25,555 bases of DNA from an uncultured Oscillibacter sp. GTDB taxonomy: Bacteria; Bacillota; Clostridia; Oscillospirales; Oscillospiraceae. Every line of letters begins with the position of its first letter. The stretch's first letter is position 1. Where the stretch lies: assembly GCA_910583785.1 (NCBI GenBank), contig CAJTZK010000020.1:1-25555 (forward strand). Direction: 5' to 3'. Below are positions 1 through 7,461 of the stretch, one piece after another. The notes beneath the pieces were generated by a model. The model saw only the letters and a list, made by a program, of their open reading frames with translations, was not told the origin of the DNA and made no database searches. The position numbers were made by a program, and so were the translations under genes.

Positions 1-11
1 CCGGAAAAGAA

Positions 12-72
12 AAAGGTGAAACAACTGGGACTCTAAGCGTTCAGCTCAGAATATCCAAATTGTTTCACCTTT
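12..72 (-). terminator. Probable intrinsic terminator of the tRNA-Arg transcript
   Basis: Perfect 13-bp inverted repeat (12-24 pairs with 60-72, core GGTGAAAC/GTTTCACC) starting two bases past the tRNA CCA end. On the minus strand the second arm runs directly into a T-rich tract (positions 14 to 5, one C interruption). The 35-nt loop is long for a terminator, so strength is uncertain, but position and T-tract fit. The arms contain the same TGAAAC hexamer as the sigma54 activator array at 22754-22835; I treat that as coincidence. Confidence 0.55.
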
Positions 73-73
73 A

Positions 74-150
74 TGGTACGCCCTGAGGGATTCGAACCCC
101 CGGCCTTCTGGTCCGTAGCCAGACGCTCTATCCAGCTGAGCTAAGGGCGC
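74..150 (-). tRNA. tRNA-Arg (anticodon ACG)
   Basis: Complete 77-nt cloverleaf on the minus strand with encoded CCA (74-76). The acceptor stem pairs GCGCCCU with AGGGCGU. The D arm contains AGCUCAGCUGGAUAGAGC, the anticodon loop is CU-ACG-GA (anticodon at plus positions 114-116), and the T arm carries GGUUCGAAUCC. Adenosine 34 is normally deaminated to inosine to read CGU, CGC and CGA, which requires a TadA enzyme elsewhere. It has its own promoter at 179-207 and a likely terminator at 12-72, so it appears to be a single-gene unit. Confidence 0.97.
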
Positions 151-178
151 ATGTCCTATCTCTTCATGCAGCTTCATA

Positions 179-207
179 ATAATAGCACACCCCCCCTGGA
201 AATGCAA
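179..207 (-). promoter_or_regulatory. sigmaA promoter of tRNA-Arg
   Basis: On the minus strand TTGCAT (202-207) and TATTAT (179-184) are separated by exactly 17 bases. The expected start near 171 lies about 20 nt before the mature tRNA 5' end at 150, typical of a stable-RNA promoter. Confidence 0.7.
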
Positions 208-429
208 GCCTTTTTTTCGATTTCTCTTAAATTTTTTCAATGCCGCACCCAGGCCTCTTCTCCTCATAGCCCACCGCCGCAGCCCCCCGGCCGCTAAAGC
301 AGCGCAGGCACTCCCCAAAGCCCCCTGCGGACCCCTAAACAGTCCCTCCTGGAAACGCCGTCCCCATTCCCGTCGGGAAATCCGGCAGCGGCCCTCCCCC
401 CCTCCTCAAAAAATCGGAAAACTGCCTAG

Positions 430-1000
430 CCCAGCTTGCATCTCCGCCGGGTCTGTGGTATAAACAAAGATATAACATATGTAACGTTCCATCCCGCCGC
501 ACCTGCCCTTCCTTTTTCATTTCCACTGTGGGCAACCAAAAGTTACCATCAAACCCTCCGGCTAAGCCGGAGGATTGAACAGGCCCTACCGGCGGGCAAC
601 GCAAAACGCACGGAATATCTTCCACCTGTATTCCACGCCCCGCCGCCCGTAAACGGGCAAACCAGTTTCTATTTTCTATCGGGAGCCCCGCCGTCACCGG
701 ATAAGCCGCCCACCCGCTCCGCCCGCAGCCTTTGCTAAGGCACACGGAGAGAGCCCGCCAGCAGGGCTGGTATTTTTCTCCTCCCACCCAATAGGCAAAA
801 CGCACCGGGTGGATAAGAGACCCTATCCGGCGGAGTGCAGAATGGCCGGAAGAGCCGGATGCGCGGTTCCACGATGCGGGCAGTCAGACCGGAAACCTCC
901 GGAATGCTGCCCCAGAACCGCTATGGAAACCTTAAAACCGCAGTCCGCTCCCATGCGGGCTTCTTAGAAATGAATCCCACATTTGGCCAAAATCCCCCTA
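430..1000 (-). ncRNA. Candidate large structured noncoding RNA next to tRNA-Arg
   Basis: No credible protein gene occupies 208-1085; open frames here lack ribosome sites and recognisable domains. The stretch is instead dense in nested stems. At 863-921 GCGGTTC pairs with GAACCGC, enclosing GGGCAG/CTGCCC (878-883 with 907-912), which encloses CCGGA-AACC-TCCGG (889-902). Others are CCTCCGGCT/AGCCGGAGG near 555-573, GCCCG-TTTA-CGGGC near 646-658, and CCACCC/GGGTGG near 785-812. One stem near 533-546 (GGUAAC with GUUGCC) contains a wobble that pairs only on the minus strand. An 11-base word, GCAAAACGCAC, occurs twice (601 and 795). ROOL and GOLLD are known large RNAs that often sit beside tRNA genes, but I cannot match either by sequence. 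Boundaries and strand are approximate. Confidence 0.35.
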
Positions 1001-1085
1001 TGTAAGCGTCCAATCAATTTACCGCCCCGGCGTCCCCGCCATCAAACTACAACCGCAAACGGAGCAATTTGAAAGAGGCGATTGT

Positions 1086-2015
1086 GTGAATGCAGGTCTT
1101 GAAAAGCAAAAAAAGCTGTCCTACGTGGCCCGGCGTTACTACCTGGAGGGCCAAAAGCAAAGCGACATCGCCCGGGAACTGGGCGTGTCCCGCCCCCTGG
1201 TCAGCCGGATGCTCTCCGAGGCCCGGGAACTAGGCATCGTGGAAATCACGGTCCATGAACCAGGAGCCAGGGCCGCCAGGCTCTTGGAACGCCTCCGGAT
1301 GGCCAGCTCCATCCAAGGGGGCGTCCTAGTAGAGGAGGGCCCGGACAACGACTCCACCAACCGCCTCCTCTCCCAGGGAGCCGTGGAGCTGCTGCGCCAG
1401 CTGGGCGCCCGCCGCCTGGGGGTCGGCTGGGGCTACCTGATCGGCCAGCTGGTGACCTGGCTGGAGGAAAACCCCCAGCCCGACAGCACCGTCACCGACA
1501 TCTGCCCCCTGGTGGGCAACGCCAGCATCCCGGCCCGGAACTACCAGTCCAACGAAAACGTCCGCCTGATGGCCCAGCAGCTGGGGGCCTCCCCCCACTT
1601 CCTCTACCTCCCCGCCCTGCCGGACAGCCTGGAGGAAAAGCAGATTCTCTGCTCTACCGAAGTCTACCGCCAGATTCATCACCAGTGGGAAATCCTGGAC
1701 ACCGCGCTGGTCAACATCGGGGACTACCCCTCCAGCCCCGATTTCGCCTCCCTGGTCCGCTACGGCGGCCTCCTCCAGCAGCAGCGGGCCTGCGGGCGGA
1801 TGCTGGTTTATTACTTCAACGAGACAGGCGCCGTTATCCAGCCGGAACAGGATTTTGCCATCCAAATCCCCATCGAAACCCTGAAGCGCTGCCCCAACAT
1901 CATCGGCGTCTGCTCCGCCAACACCAGCGCCAAGGCCCTGGGCGGAGCCCTCAAATCCGGCTTCTTTACCCATATCGTGGCCCGGCAGGAACTGCTGCGG
2001 GGCCTCCTGGAATGA
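1086..2015 (+). CDS. SorC/DeoR-family sugar-binding transcriptional regulator
   Basis: A 309-residue SorC-family repressor/activator. The N-terminus has a helix-turn-helix at about residues 24-45 (QSDIARELGVSRPLVSRML), followed by the SorC effector domain from about residue 75, with a VGWGYLIGQL segment near 110-120 that matches the family's phosphosugar-binding region. Length is normal for the family (about 310-320). The GTG start is chosen because AAGAGG (1073-1078) lies seven bases upstream and no better in-frame start exists. It directly precedes the dhaL-dhaK-lsrF-like operon on the same strand and probably controls it through the palindrome at 2167-2183. LsrR, the autoinducer-2 regulator that partners LsrF in enterobacteria, belongs to the same family; members usually respond to a phosphorylated pathway intermediate. 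The effector here is unknown. Confidence 0.88.
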   Translation: MNAGLEKQKKLSYVARRYYLEGQKQSDIARELGVSRPLVSRMLSEARELGIVEITVHEPGARAARLLERLRMASSIQGGVLVEEGPDNDSTNRLLSQGAVELLRQLGARRLGVGWGYLIGQLVTWLEENPQPDSTVTDICPLVGNASIPARNYQSNENVRLMAQQLGASPHFLYLPALPDSLEEKQILCSTEVYRQIHHQWEILDTALVNIGDYPSSPDFASLVRYGGLLQQQRACGRMLVYYFNETGAVIQPEQDFAIQIPIETLKRCPNIIGVCSANTSAKALGGALKSGFFTHIVARQELLRGLLE

Positions 2016-2069
2016 ATACGCCCCGCTTTGTGCTTCTCAGGCGGCGTCTGCCGCCCGGGAGGCCTTTTT
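2001..2069 (+). terminator. Branched intrinsic terminator after the SorC regulator
   Basis: GGCCTCC at 2001-2007, inside the end of the regulator gene, can pair with GGAGGCC at 2058-2064, which is followed directly by TTTTT (2065-2069). The enclosed sequence contains a second hairpin, GGCGGC-GTCT-GCCGCC (about 2041-2055). This would separate the regulator transcript from the operon that follows, which has its own promoter. Confidence 0.5.
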
Positions 2070-2131
2070 GTATATTTTCCACAGTTTTCCAGCCTTCTTT
2101 CTGTCCATTATAGGGGAATCTGATTTTTTAG

Positions 2132-2160
2132 TTGATTTATGTAACCTGTTGTGATATCAT
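2132..2160 (+). promoter_or_regulatory. sigmaA promoter of the dhaL-dhaK-lsrF-VOC operon
   Basis: TTGATT (2132-2137) and TATCAT (2155-2160) with a 17-base spacer, in an AT-rich island of an otherwise GC-rich region. The start would fall near 2167, inside the palindrome at 2167-2183. ATGTAAC occurs at 2139-2145, within the spacer, and again at 2170-2176, 31 bases (three helical turns) away. Confidence 0.7.
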
Positions 2161-2166
2161 TTTTAA

Positions 2167-2183
2167 CAAATGTAACACATTTG
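2167..2183 (+). promoter_or_regulatory. Palindromic operator candidate for the SorC regulator
   Basis: CAAATGT-AAC-ACATTTG is a perfect 7-bp inverted repeat positioned over the expected transcription start, where a bound repressor would block the promoter. The octamer CACATTTG, one arm plus a base, recurs at 978-985 about 100 bases before the regulator's own start, which is suggestive of autoregulation but could be chance. Confidence 0.5.
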
Positions 2184-2202
2184 AGTAAGGAGGCGCACAC
2201 AC

Positions 2203-2811
2203 ATGACAAAGGACGCATTTGCCGCGCGGCTGAAGCAGGGCTGCGCGGCCGTGGCGGCGGCGGAACAGGAGCTGACGGAGATCGACTCCCGCTTCGGCGA
2301 CGCGGACCACGGCCTGACCATGGCGAAGATTGCCGGGGCCATCTCCGGCGCGGTGGACCAGGCGGAGGGCGGCATCCAGTCCATGCTGGACGACGCGGCC
2401 ACGGCGGTAATGGCCCTCAACGGCGGCAGCGCCGTGCCCCTGTGGAACACCTGGCTGGACGGGATGCAGGAGGCCGCCCCGGAGGGCGGGGAAATCGATA
2501 TCCCGGGAATCCAAGCCCTCTTCGCCAAAGCCCTGGAGGAGCTGGACGACATGTCCGGCGCCAAGGTGGGGGACAAAACCATGATGGATGCCCTGATTCC
2601 CGCCAGCGCGGCCATTGCCGCCTATGCGGGATGCGACGAAGCGGCGCTCTTCCGCGATGCCGCCCGGGCCGCCATGGAGGGAGCCGAGGCCAGCAAGGGA
2701 TTTGCCTCCAAGTTTGGCCGGGCCAAGAGCTACGGTGATAAGACCCTCGGCACCCCGGACGCCGGGGCCATGTCCATGGCCTATTTCTTCCAGGGGCTGG
2801 CACAGCCCTGA
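2203..2811 (+). CDS. dhaL: DhaL-like subunit of dihydroxyacetone-type kinase
   Basis: This 202-residue protein is the nucleotide-binding half of a DhaK/DhaL kinase and transfers phosphate to the ketose held by DhaK. The metal-binding signature IDSRFGDADHG gives Asp28, Asp33 and Asp35, the three aspartates that hold Mg-nucleotide in DhaL. GGSAVPLW (about 74-81) corresponds to the usual GGASGPL nucleotide loop, with AV in place of SG. GDKTMMDAL and the C-terminal GRAKSYGDKTLGTPDAGA are canonical. AAGGAGG at 2187-2193 lies nine bases before the ATG. No DhaM is encoded in the window, so whether the phosphate comes from ATP or from a PTS phosphocarrier is not visible. It is the first gene of the operon, 35 bases before dhaK; the L-before-K order differs from E. 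coli dhaKLM. Confidence 0.9.
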   Translation: MTKDAFAARLKQGCAAVAAAEQELTEIDSRFGDADHGLTMAKIAGAISGAVDQAEGGIQSMLDDAATAVMALNGGSAVPLWNTWLDGMQEAAPEGGEIDIPGIQALFAKALEELDDMSGAKVGDKTMMDALIPASAAIAAYAGCDEAALFRDAARAAMEGAEASKGFASKFGRAKSYGDKTLGTPDAGAMSMAYFFQGLAQP

Positions 2812-2846
2812 CCCAAATGATCAAACACTTTTAGGAGGTACGCAAT

Positions 2847-3845
2847 ATGAAAATGAAGAAGTTTATCAACGCCCCGGAAACCATCACCGACGAGGAGCTT
2901 GTGGGCCTGGGCCTGGCCTACCCCGGCATTCTGGACGTGGACGGCCATCTGGTCATCAGCAAGGACCTGGCGGACGCCGACCGGGTCACCATCGTCACCT
3001 ACGGCGGCTCCGGCCACGAGCCCGCCCAGGCCGGGTTTGTGGGCAGGGGCATGCTGGACGTCCAGGCCGTGGGCGACATCTTCGCCGCCCCCAACGGCCA
3101 ACTGGTCTTCGACGCCATGAAGCTGGCGGACAAGGGCCACGGCGTGCTGCTGCTGACCCTGAACTATGCCGGGGACCAGCTGGCAGGCAAGCAGGCCATG
3201 AAGCTGGCGAAAAAGGCGGGACTGAACGTCCGGCAGGTGGTCACCGGGGAGGAAATCCAGTATGACCCCAACGGGGAGGACAACAAGCGGGGCCTGGCGG
3301 GTGCCGTAGCCCTGTACCACATTGCCGCCGCCGCCGCCCGGGAGGGCAAAACCCTGGACGAGGTGGCGGACATCGCCCAGCGGTACGCGGACAACATGGC
3401 CTCCGTCACCGTGAAGTCCACCGACGCCACCCATCCCCAGAATGGCATGTCCTTCGGCGACCTGGGCGAGACGGACCTGATGGAGATCGGCGCGGGCCAG
3501 CACGGCGAGGGCGGCGGCGTCCGGGTGCCCATGATGAGCTCCAAGGAAACCGTGGCCACCGTGGCCCAGGCCCTGTGCAAGAACCTGGAACTGGCATCCG
3601 GTGACCGGGCCTTCGTCATGATCAACGGCTGCGGGGCCACCACTATGATGGAGCTGCTGGTGCTGTTCAAGGACACCGTGGAGTATTTGAATGCCATGGG
3701 CGTGGAAGTCGTGGCCAGCATGGTGGGCGAGATTCTCACCGTCCAGGAGGCCGCAGGCTTCCAGATGAACATCGCCAAGTGGGACGACGAGTTCATCCGC
3801 CTCTGGAGCGCCCCCTGCCACACGCCCGCCTACAGCAAGGAGTGA
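2847..3845 (+). CDS. dhaK: DhaK-like ketose-binding subunit of dihydroxyacetone-type kinase
   Basis: This 332-residue protein is the substrate-binding subunit. Family landmarks are GGSGHEP (His57), NYAGD (Asp110) and GAGQHGEGG (His219). His219 matches the histidine that binds the substrate carbonyl as a hemiaminal in DhaK; His57 and Asp110 match the active-site His/Asp pair. The C-terminal WSAPCHTPA is also typical. Departures are GHEPAQ instead of GHEP.H and GQHGEGG instead of the usual G-I-H-x-E-P-G around the binding histidine, so the substrate may not be dihydroxyacetone itself; erythrulose or another short ketose would fit the family. Cytoplasmic. AGGAGG precedes the ATG. It lies between dhaL and the lsrF-like gene, only three bases before the latter, suggesting coupled translation and consecutive steps. 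Confidence 0.9.
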   Translation: MKMKKFINAPETITDEELVGLGLAYPGILDVDGHLVISKDLADADRVTIVTYGGSGHEPAQAGFVGRGMLDVQAVGDIFAAPNGQLVFDAMKLADKGHGVLLLTLNYAGDQLAGKQAMKLAKKAGLNVRQVVTGEEIQYDPNGEDNKRGLAGAVALYHIAAAAAREGKTLDEVADIAQRYADNMASVTVKSTDATHPQNGMSFGDLGETDLMEIGAGQHGEGGGVRVPMMSSKETVATVAQALCKNLELASGDRAFVMINGCGATTMMELLVLFKDTVEYLNAMGVEVVASMVGEILTVQEAAGFQMNIAKWDDEFIRLWSAPCHTPAYSKE

Positions 3846-3848
3846 GGC

Positions 3849-4733
3849 ATGGCGGACAACATCGGAAACAAGGCCGCCCACGACTACCACTTGGACGTCC
3901 CCACCGTCCAGGAGGGCTTCTACGTAAAGGGCGCGGCCCACTGCGGCTGGGGCATGCAGGCCCGGCTGGCCCGGATGTTCGACCCCAGGTCCGGGAACAC
4001 CGTCATGCTGGCCTTCGACCACGGTTACATCATGGGGCCCACCGCCGGGCTGGAGCGGATCGACCTGGTGATCCCTCCCCTGATTCCCTACGTGGACGTG
4101 CTGATGGGCACACGGGGCACCTTCCAAGCCTGCATCTCCCCCGCCGCCCAGGTGGGGCGGTGCCTCCGGGTGACCTATGACTCCACGGTACTCTACGATG
4201 ACATGTCGGGCGGCGGAGGCTTCGCCAGCGACATGGAAAACGCCCTGCGGATGAACGCGGACTGCGTGGCGGTGCAGACCTTCATCGGCTCCCCCGGCGA
4301 GAGCCGCTCTTTAGAGCTTCTCTGCCGGGCCGCCGACGCCGGGGCCCGGTACGGCGTGCCCACCCTGGGTGTGGTGGCTGTGGGCAAGGAGATGGAGCGG
4401 ACGGAGAAGTTCTTCCTCCTGGCCACCAGAGTGCTGGCGGAGAACGGGGCCAGCATCGTCAAGAGCTACTACTGCGAGGGCTTTGAGCGGGTGGCCGCCG
4501 CCTGCCCCGTGCCCATCGTTATAGCCGGGGGCAAGAAGCTGCCGGAATTGGAGGCCCTGGAAATGGCATACAAGGCCATTCAAGAGGGGGCCCATGGGGT
4601 GGATATGGGCCGGAACATCTTCCAGTCCAGCTCCCCGGCGGGCATGGCCCAGGCCATCGGCAAGGTGGTCCACGAGGGCTATACCCCCAAGCAGGCCTAC
4701 GAGGTCTATCAAGAGGTCCAACATCAAAAATAG
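3849..4733 (+). CDS. LsrF-like class I aldolase/thiolase
   Basis: A 294-residue DeoC/FbaB-type TIM-barrel enzyme that closely resembles E. coli LsrF (3-hydroxy-5-phosphonooxypentane-2,4-dione thiolase) along its whole length. Shared blocks are MLAFDHGY (about 53-60), GLERID (67-72), VDVLMGTRG (82-90), VPIVIAGGKKLPE (221-233) and GVDMGRNIFQS. Lys205 in IVKSYY matches the Schiff-base lysine of LsrF. LsrF cleaves the phosphorylated AI-2 product to dihydroxyacetone phosphate and acetyl-CoA; related class I enzymes are aldolases, so the reaction here could be either. The start follows AGGAG in the end of dhaK. Context (SorC regulator, ketose kinase, small VOC protein) suggests it cleaves the kinase product to a triose phosphate. 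The exact substrate is unknown, so no symbol is given. Confidence 0.85.
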   Translation: MADNIGNKAAHDYHLDVPTVQEGFYVKGAAHCGWGMQARLARMFDPRSGNTVMLAFDHGYIMGPTAGLERIDLVIPPLIPYVDVLMGTRGTFQACISPAAQVGRCLRVTYDSTVLYDDMSGGGGFASDMENALRMNADCVAVQTFIGSPGESRSLELLCRAADAGARYGVPTLGVVAVGKEMERTEKFFLLATRVLAENGASIVKSYYCEGFERVAAACPVPIVIAGGKKLPELEALEMAYKAIQEGAHGVDMGRNIFQSSSPAGMAQAIGKVVHEGYTPKQAYEVYQEVQHQK

Positions 4734-4744
4734 GAGGAACCGCT

Positions 4745-5068
4745 ATGTCCGCCGAATACATGCACATTGGAATCCCCGTCACCAACCGCAAGCCCAACAT
4801 GACCTACCAGGAGGGAGGCAAATTCTGGGTCAGCAATGTGGACGACTACGACTACAAAATCGAGTACCTGAAATTCGAGGAGGGTACTCCCTTCCCCGAG
4901 GACATCCACCGCCACCCCCATGTGGCCTATAAAGTGGACGACCTGGAAAAATACGTGGCCGACGCCGACCGCGTCATCTGCGGCCCCATGGCGGCCAATG
5001 AAAAAGGCGACCGCCTGGCCTTCGTCTGGAAGGACGGAGCAATTTTGGAGCTCTATCAAGAGGCTTGA
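4745..5068 (+). CDS. Small VOC-superfamily (glyoxalase-like) protein
   Basis: A 107-residue single-domain protein of the vicinal-oxygen-chelate fold. The N-terminal strand MHIGIPV carries His7, the middle HRHPHVAYKVDDLEKY supplies further histidines followed by the typical 'VDDLE' helix start, and the last strand has FVWKDGAILELYQ with a glutamate, the usual H/H/E metal-ligand arrangement. VOC proteins include lyases, isomerases/epimerases and dioxygenases acting on 1,2-dioxygenated small molecules. As last gene of the kinase-aldolase operon, with AGGAGG just before its ATG, it is a reasonable candidate for an isomerase between the DhaKL and LsrF-like steps, the place LsrG (a different fold) occupies in AI-2 breakdown. 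That role is inference. Confidence 0.75.
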   Translation: MSAEYMHIGIPVTNRKPNMTYQEGGKFWVSNVDDYDYKIEYLKFEEGTPFPEDIHRHPHVAYKVDDLEKYVADADRVICGPMAANEKGDRLAFVWKDGAILELYQEA

Positions 5069-5088
5069 GGACCTTCCCGCTGCGGCCC

Positions 5089-5123
5089 AGGGCCCGGCCA
5101 GGCATTGTGCCTGGCCGGGCCCT
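5089..5123 (+). terminator. Perfect 16-bp stem closing the dhaL-VOC operon
   Basis: 5089-5104 is exactly complementary to 5108-5123 with a 3-nt TTG loop (core GGCCCGGCCAGGC). It begins 20 bases past the VOC stop. The following sequence (TCCCTGCTTCC) is only weakly T-rich, so it may act as a terminator, a partial terminator or a 3'-end stabiliser. A second GC hairpin, CCGGGGG-CGCT-CCCCCGG, lies at 5230-5247, before the malic enzyme promoter; nothing else is evident between 5124 and 5259. Confidence 0.55.
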
Positions 5124-5259
5124 TCCCTGCTTCCGGCGGGAGAGGCGCCCAGTGGGGGCATAATACGGGCCCGCCGGGAACCTGGCCGTCCCGGGCGGAC
5201 GGGTGCCCTATAGCTTCCTAATAAATGTGCCGGGGGCGCTCCCCCGGCGGGGAAACCGC

Positions 5260-5288
5260 TTGCAATTTTCAGGGCCGCTTGCTATACT
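5260..5288 (+). promoter_or_regulatory. sigmaA promoter of the malic enzyme gene
   Basis: TTGCAA (5260-5265) and TATACT (5283-5288) with a 17-base spacer. The expected start near 5295 leaves a roughly 70-nt GC-rich leader before the ATG at 5366, and rules out in-frame starts located before the promoter. Confidence 0.7.
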
Positions 5289-5365
5289 GTATGTCGTTAA
5301 AAATACCCCGGCGGGACGGCACATGGGAGGCAGGCGCCGCCCGGCGGGCAAGGAGGAATGACAGC

Positions 5366-6538
<1,173 letters not shown>

Positions 6539-6540
6539 CC

Positions 6541-7335
6541 ATGCTGGACCTCTCTAAAAAGAAGCTCTTCCTCCTGGACATGGACGGCACCCTCTACCTG
6601 GGGGACCAGCTCTTTGACGGGACCTTGGACCTGCTCCGCCGGGTGCGGGAAAAGGGAGGCCGGTACCTCTTCGCCACCAACAACTCCTCCCGGAGCGCCG
6701 CAGCCTACGTGGAGCGCCTCCGGCGCATGGGCATTGACGCCGTGGAGGAGGACTTCCTCACCTCCACCGACGCCCTGATCTGGTACCTCCGGGGAAAGTA
6801 CAGCGGGGCCCTGATTTACGCCTTCGGCACCCGTACCTTCCGCCAGCAGCTCCAGGAGGCGGGCTTCCACGTCACGGACCGCTTGGAACCGGGAATTTCC
6901 CTCCTGGCCTGCGGCTTTGACACCGAGCTGACGTTCCAGAAGCTGGAGGACGCGTGCATCCTCCTGGGGGATCCCCAGGTAGGCTTCCTCGCCACAAATC
7001 CCGACTGGGTCTGCCCCACAGCCTGGGGCTCCGTGCCGGACTGCGGCTCGGTGTGCGAGATGCTCTTCCGGGCCACGGGCCGGAGGCCCAAGGTCCTGGG
7101 CAAGCCGGAACCGGAGATGGCCCTGCTGGCCATGGACCGCTGGGGCTGTTCCAAGGAGGAAACCCTGCTGGTGGGGGACCGGATTTACACCGACATCGCC
7201 TGCGGCGTCCGGGCGGGAATCGACACCGCTTTCGTCCTCTCCGGCGAGGGCGTGCCGGAGGACATCGGACGGTACGGCTTCCAGCCCACGGAAACCTTCC
7301 GGGATGTCCGGGAAATTTTAGACAACCTGGGCTAG
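6541..7335 (+). CDS. HAD-IIA family (NagD/AraL-like) sugar-phosphate phosphatase
   Basis: A 264-residue haloacid-dehalogenase hydrolase of the NagD/p-nitrophenylphosphatase subfamily. Catalytic motifs are complete: DMDGT (nucleophile Asp13, acid/base Asp15), TNNSS (Thr46), the motif III lysine in LGKPEP (Lys188) and VGDRIYTDI (Asp213, Asp218). The large cap between motifs II and III (about 55-185) is typical of the type IIA cap. Members dephosphorylate small phosphates such as sugar phosphates, nucleotides or damaged glycolytic by-products. The ATG lies two bases after the malic enzyme stop with no strong ribosome site of its own, indicating translational coupling. Substrate unknown; a housekeeping or metabolite-repair role is as likely as a link to the upstream operon. 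Confidence 0.88.
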   Translation: MLDLSKKKLFLLDMDGTLYLGDQLFDGTLDLLRRVREKGGRYLFATNNSSRSAAAYVERLRRMGIDAVEEDFLTSTDALIWYLRGKYSGALIYAFGTRTFRQQLQEAGFHVTDRLEPGISLLACGFDTELTFQKLEDACILLGDPQVGFLATNPDWVCPTAWGSVPDCGSVCEMLFRATGRRPKVLGKPEPEMALLAMDRWGCSKEETLLVGDRIYTDIACGVRAGIDTAFVLSGEGVPEDIGRYGFQPTETFRDVREILDNLG

Positions 7336-7400
7336 GCCTTGTTTGAAACATCCCGGGGTGCCCCAAGACGGTCTTTTGCCCTTTTCCTGGCAAGACCTTA

Positions 7401-7435
7401 AAAACCCGCCTGGAGGAACTCTCCAGGCGGGTTTT
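7401..7435. terminator. Bidirectional intrinsic terminator between convergent genes
   Basis: AAAACCCGCCTGGAG (7401-7415) and its exact complement (7421-7435) flank a 5-nt loop, with A- and T-tracts on either side. It serves the HAD gene from the left and the long minus-strand operon ending with the pyruvate:ferredoxin oxidoreductase from the right. Confidence 0.93.
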
Positions 7436-7461
7436 CTTCCGTTGTCCTTTAGCGGCGGGGC

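Noticed and set aside
335..805. 156-codon minus-strand open frame beginning MRFAYWVGGEK
   Set aside because: No ribosome site, no recognisable domain, and it overlaps the dense stem-loop region; better explained as an incidental frame across a structured RNA.
820..960. Group II intron domain V or TnpB/omega-RNA remnant (AGAGCCGGATGCGCGGTTC)
   Set aside because: The resemblance to domain V is partial (too short, no proper tetraloop stem), and no reverse transcriptase or TnpB fragment is adjacent.
5225..5365. Longer N-terminus for malic enzyme (start at 5225)
   Set aside because: It lies before the promoter at 5260-5288, and a strong ribosome site fixes the start at 5366.
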